64,000 nucleotides of DNA from Dactylosporangium siamense. GTDB lineage: Bacteria; Actinomycetota; Actinomycetes; Mycobacteriales; Micromonosporaceae. The stretch lies in the NCBI RefSeq assembly GCF_016862795.1, contig NZ_BONQ01000081.1, positions 1 to 64,000 on the forward strand, in the 5' to 3' direction. The translations under genes and the position numbers were made by a program. This document shows, one piece after another, positions 59,830 to 64,000 of this stretch. The notes beneath the pieces were generated by a model. The model saw nothing but the letters and a program-made list of their open reading frames with translations. It ran no database searches and was not told the DNA's origin. Every line of letters starts with the position of its first letter. The stretch's first letter is position 1.

Positions 59830-61134
59830 TCATTCCCGCCGGCTGGGCGGTTCCGGCCGGGCCGGTCGGGTGGACCTCGAGCCGCTGTCCTCGCCGTCGA
59901 CGCGCCCGTCGTCGGCGACCGGCGGGCGGTCGTTCAGCCGGCGCCAGGACGGGAAGACGAACGGCGCGAGGGTGGTGACGAAATAGGCGCCGCCGAACAC
60001 CCACAGCGCCGGGTAGAGGCCCCACGCCTCGGTGAGGTAACCGCCGGCCAGCGCGCCGAACGGCAGGCCGAGCCAAGCGGTCGAGCGGGCCACGCCCAAC
60101 ACCCGGGCCCGCAGGTCGGGCGGGATCCGCTCGTACATCACCGCGCTCATGATCGGGTTCAGCGTGCCGCTGAACACCTCGGAGACGAACCAGACGGCGA
60201 GGATCAGCGGCAGCGAGTCCGACAGGGCCAGGACGGCGAACCGGGGCACCCCGCTGATCACGTAGGACACGCTGAACACCGACCACCGGGGCAGCCGCGG
60301 GCCGAGCCAGGCGCCGAGCAGGCTGCCGAGCACCGCCGCGCCACCGGCGACCCCGCTGATCAGGCCGAGCACGGCGGGGGTGCCGACCTCGTCGCGGATC
60401 CACACCGGCAGCATGACCTCGGCGAGGCCCTGGTCGAGCAGGTTGGTGACGGCGACCATGGTCATCATGCCGAGGATCAGCCGGTGCCCGCGGACGAACC
60501 GTAGCCCTTCGCCGAGGTCGCGGAGGTATCGGCGGACGCCCAGTCCCGGCACCGGGGTGGGCTCGGGGACCCGGATCCAGATCGTGGCGATGACCGCCGC
60601 CGCCGCGAACGTGCCCGCGTCGATGGCCACCACCGCCGGCGATCCGAACATCGCCACCAGGACGCCCGCGAGCGGTGCGCCCAGGAGCAGTGCCGTGCGG
60701 TTGGCCCCGGCGTTGACGCCGGCGGCCCGCTCCAGCGGGATCCCGCCGGCCTCGGCGGTCACGGGCACCAGGGGGCCGTTGGCGCAGTCCGCGACGCCGC
60801 GGCACACGCCGACGACCACGACCAACCCGATGAGCACCGGCAGCGTCAGGACGTCGAGCGCGTGGCAGAGGGGGATCACCGCGATCGCGGCGGCGGCCGC
60901 CGCGTTGCCCCACACGAACGAGCGGCGCAGCCCGAGCCGGTCGACCACCGGTCCGGCCAGCAGCTGCGTGGCGACGTAGGGCAGCAGCTGGGCGAAGACC
61001 ACGACACCGGTCTGCGCGGCGCTGCCGGTCGTGGTGAGCACCAGCCACGGGATGGCGATCGCCGACATCGAGGTGCCGGTCACCGACACCACGTACGCGC
61101 TGATCAGCGCGACGAACGGGCCTCGGCGCGGCAC
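59830..61134 (-). CDS. Major facilitator superfamily transporter
   Basis: A 434-residue membrane protein with about twelve helices, of the enterobactin-exporter/TetA-like MFS group (DHA3-type). Recognisable stretches are PWLVLTTTGSAAQTGVVVFA, LLAGPVVDRLGLRRSFVWGN (the helix 2-3 loop), RDLGEGLRFVRGHRLILGMM and RARVLGVARSTAWLGLPFGA. The last 35 residues are a polar Pro/Arg-rich tail. Start is GTG 61134. The gene lies 40 bp upstream of the GntR gene on the same strand and may be cotranscribed with it. Substrate unknown; exporters of this type often handle drugs or siderophores. Confidence 0.88.
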   Translation of the reverse strand: MPRRGPFVALISAYVVSVTGTSMSAIAIPWLVLTTTGSAAQTGVVVFAQLLPYVATQLLAGPVVDRLGLRRSFVWGNAAAAAAIAVIPLCHALDVLTLPVLIGLVVVVGVCRGVADCANGPLVPVTAEAGGIPLERAAGVNAGANRTALLLGAPLAGVLVAMFGSPAVVAIDAGTFAAAAVIATIWIRVPEPTPVPGLGVRRYLRDLGEGLRFVRGHRLILGMMTMVAVTNLLDQGLAEVMLPVWIRDEVGTPAVLGLISGVAGGAAVLGSLLGAWLGPRLPRWSVFSVSYVISGVPRFAVLALSDSLPLILAVWFVSEVFSGTLNPIMSAVMYERIPPDLRARVLGVARSTAWLGLPFGALAGGYLTEAWGLYPALWVFGGAYFVTTLAPFVFPSWRRLNDRPPVADDGRVDGEDSGSRSTRPARPEPPSRRE

Positions 61135-61421
61135 GGCGTCAGGAATGGGACAGCACGGTCGCGGCGGCGCGGGGCTCCCGCGGAGCGGTCGGGGTCACCG
61201 GCCGAGCCTAAGGCCTGTTTCATGATCCGGTTGGTGTCCGGGTACGAAGCGGTCCGGGGGTGTGCGTCGCGTCGTTCCGGCACGGTCCCTTGCCCGCGTG
61301 GCGGTGAGCGGGGGTCTCGTCCGGGGTTGTCGGGGGCACCTGTCCGGTAGTGCGCCGAGCACGCCGGCATCCACTGGCTCGGGCGCGGGCGCCGGGTCGC
61401 GGGTCAGCTGCGCGGCCCGGC

Positions 61422-61787
61422 TCAGCTGCGCGGCCCGGCCCAGCGGCGGACTTCCGCGTCGACCTCGCGTTGGTCGGCCGTCGCGTCCCGCCGGTCGGCG
61501 GCGCGGTCCCGCACGTCGGCGATCCGCTCCCGCTCGTCGGCGAGCGCATGGCGGGTGGCGGCGGCCAGGTCGCGCTCATCGGCGATCTGCTCGCGCTCGT
61601 CGGCGTCGGCGTCGCGGCGCTCGGCGGCGCTGAGCCTGGACTCGAAGTCGATGTCCCGTTGGTCCGCGGCGGCGTCGCGCTCGTCGGCCAGCAGGTCGCG
61701 CTCGCGGGCGAGCTGCTCCCAGATCGCCACCCGCCGCTCGTGGCCGGCAATGTCAGCGGCGTCCTCACCCCGGCTCATACTCTTCAT
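61422..61787 (-). CDS. Coiled-coil protein with repeated ADERD motifs
   Basis: A 121-residue, highly charged protein predicted to be one long alpha-helical coiled coil. Its core repeats an A-D-E-R-D / A-A-D-Q-R-D theme every seven residues (RERDLLADERDAAADQRDID, ADADEREQIADERDLAAATR, ADERERIADVRDRAADRRDA). No signal peptide or membrane helix. ATG 61787 overlaps the stop of the PadR gene (ATGA, 61784-61787), so it is coupled to that regulator; a second in-frame ATG at 61778 is possible. The function is unknown. Similar ADERD-rich segments occur as parts of actinobacterial signalling proteins; here it stands alone. Confidence 0.8.
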   Translation of the reverse strand: MKSMSRGEDAADIAGHERRVAIWEQLARERDLLADERDAAADQRDIDFESRLSAAERRDADADEREQIADERDLAAATRHALADERERIADVRDRAADRRDATADQREVDAEVRRWAGPRS

Positions 61788-62350
61788 CTTAGGCCGGGTT
61801 CGGGGAGTAATCCCAGCTCGGTGATCGTCCGGGTGAGCCAGGCGCGCTCCGCGTCGCGGGTGGCCCTGGCCACCTCGATCATGCCCTTGCGGAACGGGTC
61901 CGGCACATCGGCCGAGGTCAGCCTCCGGCCGCCCCGGGTGAAGAACGTGGCCGGCGCGTCCAGGAAGGCCAGCCGGCGGCGCAGCACCTCGGCCTGCGCG
62001 GCCGGCGACGGCAGGTGGCGCAGGAAGGCCAGGACGGTGAAGTAGCGGTTCCGGTCGGTGATGTCGACCTCGGACGGCTCGCGCAGGCGCCGCTGCAGCT
62101 CCGCCTCGCCGGCCTCCGTCAGCGACAGCGTCTGCCGCGGTGCGGCGGCGACGCCGGGCTCGACCCGGCGCTCCAGCTGGCCCGCTGCCTCCAGCCGGGC
62201 GATCGCCGGGTAGAGCGCGCCGTCGCTGACCGCCCGCACGTGGCCGGTCAGCGCCTTGATCCGCTCCTTGAGCTCGTAGCCGTGCAGCGGCTCCTCATGC
62301 AGGAATCCCAGGATCGCCAGCGCGAGCATGCCCGGCCTCCCGTCCGTCAT
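61784..62350 (-). CDS. PadR family transcriptional regulator
   Basis: A 188-residue PadR-type repressor. The N-terminal winged helix is typical (MLALAILGFLHEEPLHGYEL, KERIKALTGHVRAVSDGALY, PAIARLEAAGQLERRVEPG), with the wing RQTLSLTEAGEAELQRRL, and a C-terminal helical dimerisation part (FTVLAFLRHLPSPAAQAEVL, RRRLAFLDAPATFF). ATG 62350 is chosen because the PadR domain starts there; the frame upstream overlaps the operator region. Divergent from the MATE exporter gene, with a strong inverted repeat between them, so it probably represses the exporter until a toxic compound binds. It is translationally coupled to the coiled-coil gene. Confidence 0.92.
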   Translation of the reverse strand: MTDGRPGMLALAILGFLHEEPLHGYELKERIKALTGHVRAVSDGALYPAIARLEAAGQLERRVEPGVAAAPRQTLSLTEAGEAELQRRLREPSEVDITDRNRYFTVLAFLRHLPSPAAQAEVLRRRLAFLDAPATFFTRGGRRLTSADVPDPFRKGMIEVARATRDAERAWLTRTITELGLLPEPGLR

Positions 62351-62374
62351 TGCCGTCCGCTGGCCCAGCCTATA

Positions 62375-62413
62375 TCGTTTCGCGATACCTCGATTCGAGG
62401 TATTACGAAACGA
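62375..62413. promoter_or_regulatory. PadR-type operator, 39-bp inverted repeat
   Basis: TCGTTTCGCGATACCTCG (62375-62392) and CGAGGTATTACGAAACGA (62396-62413) are complementary except for two bases, with a 3-base centre. It lies between padR-type and MATE genes and reaches to within nine bases of the MATE start codon, covering its ribosome-binding region. Confidence 0.82.
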
Positions 62414-62421
62414 GGTACGTC

Positions 62422-63831
62422 GTGGGTCATCTCCGTCCACTGCTGCGGCTCGCACTGCCGAACTACGTCGCCCTGCTCTCCGCGGTCGTGGCCGGCATCG
62501 TCGACGTGGCCTGGGTGGCCCGGCTCGGCCCCGCCGCGGTCGCCGCGGTCGCCGTCGCGACGAACGTCGAGAACGCCCTGCTCGGCGTGATCCTGCTGGT
62601 CAACGGCGGGGTCGTGGTGGTGCTCGCGGGCCGGATCGCGGCCGGCGACCGCCCCGGCGCGCGGGCCGCGATCCGCGCGGCCTGGCGAATCTTCGCGGCG
62701 CTGACGCCGGTCGTCGTGCTCGCCGGCTGGGCGTTGCGCCGTCCCCTCGCGGCCCTCTTCCTGCCCGGACCCGGCGCGGCGAGCCTGGCCGTGGAGTACT
62801 TCGCGGTGTCGCTGCCGGCCGTCGCGATCTTCTACGCCCAGCAGGTCGTCGACGGCATCTTCGCCGGGCACGGCGACACCCGCACGCCCATGCGCCTGGC
62901 GCTGGTCGCCAATGCCCTGCTGGTGACGCTCGACCCCGTGGTGATCTACGGGTGGGGTCCAGCACCGGCATGTGGCGTCGTGGGTGCCGCCGTCGCGACC
63001 GCCTTCGGACGCGCGGTGGCGCTGGCGATCGGCCTGCTGCTCCTGCGCCGCCGTCGAGCGTTCACCGAGCCGGCGGGGCCGACCGGATCCGCGGTGCGGG
63101 CACTGGTGGCGACCGGGGCGCCGATCGCCGGGGACTTCCTGGTGCGGATGGCGGGCGCCCTTGCGGTCGTCGCACTGGTCGGCCGGTTCGGCGTGACGGC
63201 GGTCGCCGCGTACGGCATCGGCATGAAGGCGCTGTACTTCGCAACGATGGCCTTCTACGCGATCCGCAACGCCGCGACGATCCACACGCCGCGCGTCCTC
63301 GGCTCGGTCGGTGGCGAGGCCGGCGGCGCGGTCGGCGGCGAGGCGTCGGAGGCACGGCGGCAGGCGGTCGGGCGGCAGGTCCTGCGACTCGCCCTCGGCG
63401 CCGGCGTGCTGGCGGGCGTGGTGTTCGCCGGGTCGGCCGCGCCGCTCATGCGGCTCTTCACCGGCGACGCCCAAGTGATCGCCGCCGGCACGGTGTTCCT
63501 GCGCTGCGTCGGCGGCTACCTCGTGCCGATCGCCGGGGTGATCGCGCTCGGCGGCTTCCTCGTGGCGTCCGGGCGGGGCGCACGGCTGTTCGCGGTGACC
63601 GTCGTCGGGATCACCGCGCAGACCGTGCTCGGCTGGTCCCTCGCCACCGCGATCGGCCTGCCCGGCGTCTGGCTGGCCATGGGGCTGAGCGCGCTGCTGC
63701 AGCTCGGGCTCGTGCTGCGCCTGGCCCGGCTGGGCCCGCGCCGCCCGGCGGTCAGGAGCGCTGCCAGCCGAGCGCCGGTGCCACCGGGTGGACCACGTCG
63801 TGCAGGATCTGCTCATACCCGGTCCGGTTGA
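62422..63831 (+). CDS. MATE family multidrug efflux transporter
   Basis: A 469-residue polytopic protein with twelve helices of the multidrug and toxin extrusion (DinF/NorM-like) family, exporting cationic or aromatic compounds by ion antiport. Segments typical of the family include LALPNYVALLSAVVAGIVDV, PAVAIFYAQQVVDGIFAGHG and the second-half counterpart GGYLVPIAGVIALGGFLVAS. The frame opens at 62350 but that part overlaps the operator; GTG 62422 (VGHLRPLLRLALP) is preferred. The last 80 bp overlap the end of the convergent gene at 63752, adding a short unusual Arg/Pro-rich tail. Likely repressed by the divergent PadR regulator. Confidence 0.88.
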   Translation: MGHLRPLLRLALPNYVALLSAVVAGIVDVAWVARLGPAAVAAVAVATNVENALLGVILLVNGGVVVVLAGRIAAGDRPGARAAIRAAWRIFAALTPVVVLAGWALRRPLAALFLPGPGAASLAVEYFAVSLPAVAIFYAQQVVDGIFAGHGDTRTPMRLALVANALLVTLDPVVIYGWGPAPACGVVGAAVATAFGRAVALAIGLLLLRRRRAFTEPAGPTGSAVRALVATGAPIAGDFLVRMAGALAVVALVGRFGVTAVAAYGIGMKALYFATMAFYAIRNAATIHTPRVLGSVGGEAGGAVGGEASEARRQAVGRQVLRLALGAGVLAGVVFAGSAAPLMRLFTGDAQVIAAGTVFLRCVGGYLVPIAGVIALGGFLVASGRGARLFAVTVVGITAQTVLGWSLATAIGLPGVWLAMGLSALLQLGLVLRLARLGPRRPAVRSAASRAPVPPGGPRRAGSAHTRSG

Positions 63832-64000
63832 ACTCGTACGGCAGCTCGAGGCGCAGCTCCTGCACGGCCGCGTCGGCGCAGAGCCGGTCCACGATCTCGG
63901 CGCCGGTGCCGACGACGGCGCGGTGCTCGCGGAGGTGCGCGAGCCGCGCGGTCACGAAGTCGTCGATGCCCTCGCCGGAGACGAAGTCGCGGCCGGCCGA
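63752..64000 (-). CDS. C-terminal part of a probable luciferase-like (LLM) oxidoreductase
   Basis: The frame runs to the right edge of the window without interruption, so only the last 82 residues are seen (GRDFVSGEGIDDFVTARLAH, then VVGTGAEIVDRLCADAAVQE, LRLELPYEFNRTGYEQILHD, VVHPVAPALGW). The VGT-AEIVDRL segment followed by a strand and a YEQIL-type helix resembles the end of flavin- or F420-dependent luciferase-like monooxygenases. The start and catalytic part lie outside, so the assignment is tentative. Its 3' end overlaps the MATE gene by 80 bp. Confidence 0.55.
   Translation of the reverse strand, partial: SAGRDFVSGEGIDDFVTARLAHLREHRAVVGTGAEIVDRLCADAAVQELRLELPYEFNRTGYEQILHDVVHPVAPALGWQRS

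Overview
The window is very GC-rich (roughly 70 percent or more), has strong third-codon-position GC bias, many GTG/TTG starts and a soil-actinomycete gene content (secreted ricin-type carbohydrate-binding enzymes, NarL-type two-component systems, an MMPL transporter, Hsp70-like membrane receptors, an RHS/YD-repeat giant protein). A mycelial actinomycete, plausibly of the Micromonosporaceae, is the best guess; the genus cannot be read from the sequence. No rRNA, tRNA, CRISPR array, transposase or integrase was seen.

Layout. 0.1-9.8 kb: mixed housekeeping/accessory genes: M20 amidohydrolase, MMPL transporter, MFS transporter, a TetR regulator divergent from a short-chain dehydrogenase with a clear double operator between them, an AAA ATPase, a GNAT acetyltransferase and a small Asp-rich protein. 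9.8-13.4 kb: a NarL-type two-component system whose response regulator is frameshifted and whose kinase carries a repeat expansion in its ATPase domain, next to a two-gene ABC transporter. 13.4-21.0 kb: a 2141-residue secreted RHS/YD-repeat protein with a polymorphic-toxin-like C-terminus, translationally linked (TAGTG) to a lipoprotein; this pair is bracketed by two imperfect 74-bp copies of the same gene junction. 21.0-30.1 kb: two Hsp70-like proteins with a single membrane span and an extracytoplasmic domain (one concanavalin-like, one WD40-like), enclosing an intact two-component system, a small membrane protein and a secreted peptidoglycan-binding protein.

30.1-59.8 kb: a large plant cell-wall polysaccharide and L-fucose utilisation region. 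Secreted enzymes (clan-A hydrolase, PL11 rhamnogalacturonan lyase, two GH43 arabinan-degrading enzymes, all with ricin/CBM13 modules) act outside; a CUT1 and a CUT2 ABC transporter import products; signal-less GH95 alpha-L-fucosidase, GH51 arabinofuranosidase and GH27 enzyme act inside; and a non-phosphorylating L-fucose route (aldo/keto reductase, mutarotase, fuconolactonase, L-fuconate dehydratase, short-chain dehydrogenase) breaks the sugar down. One LacI regulator and three GntR/FadR-type regulators (two of them near-identical paralogues) are embedded. Two operator words recur in the promoters: ACATC-N-GATGT (assigned to the GntR paralogues) and TGTGAGCG-N-TCACA-like (assigned to the LacI protein). 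Intracellular fucose genes carry only the first, the GH27 gene only the second, and the promoters for secreted enzymes and uptake carry both.

59.8-64 kb: an MFS transporter, a coiled-coil protein coupled to a PadR regulator, a MATE exporter behind a PadR-type operator, and the C-terminal end of a probable luciferase-like oxidoreductase cut by the window edge.
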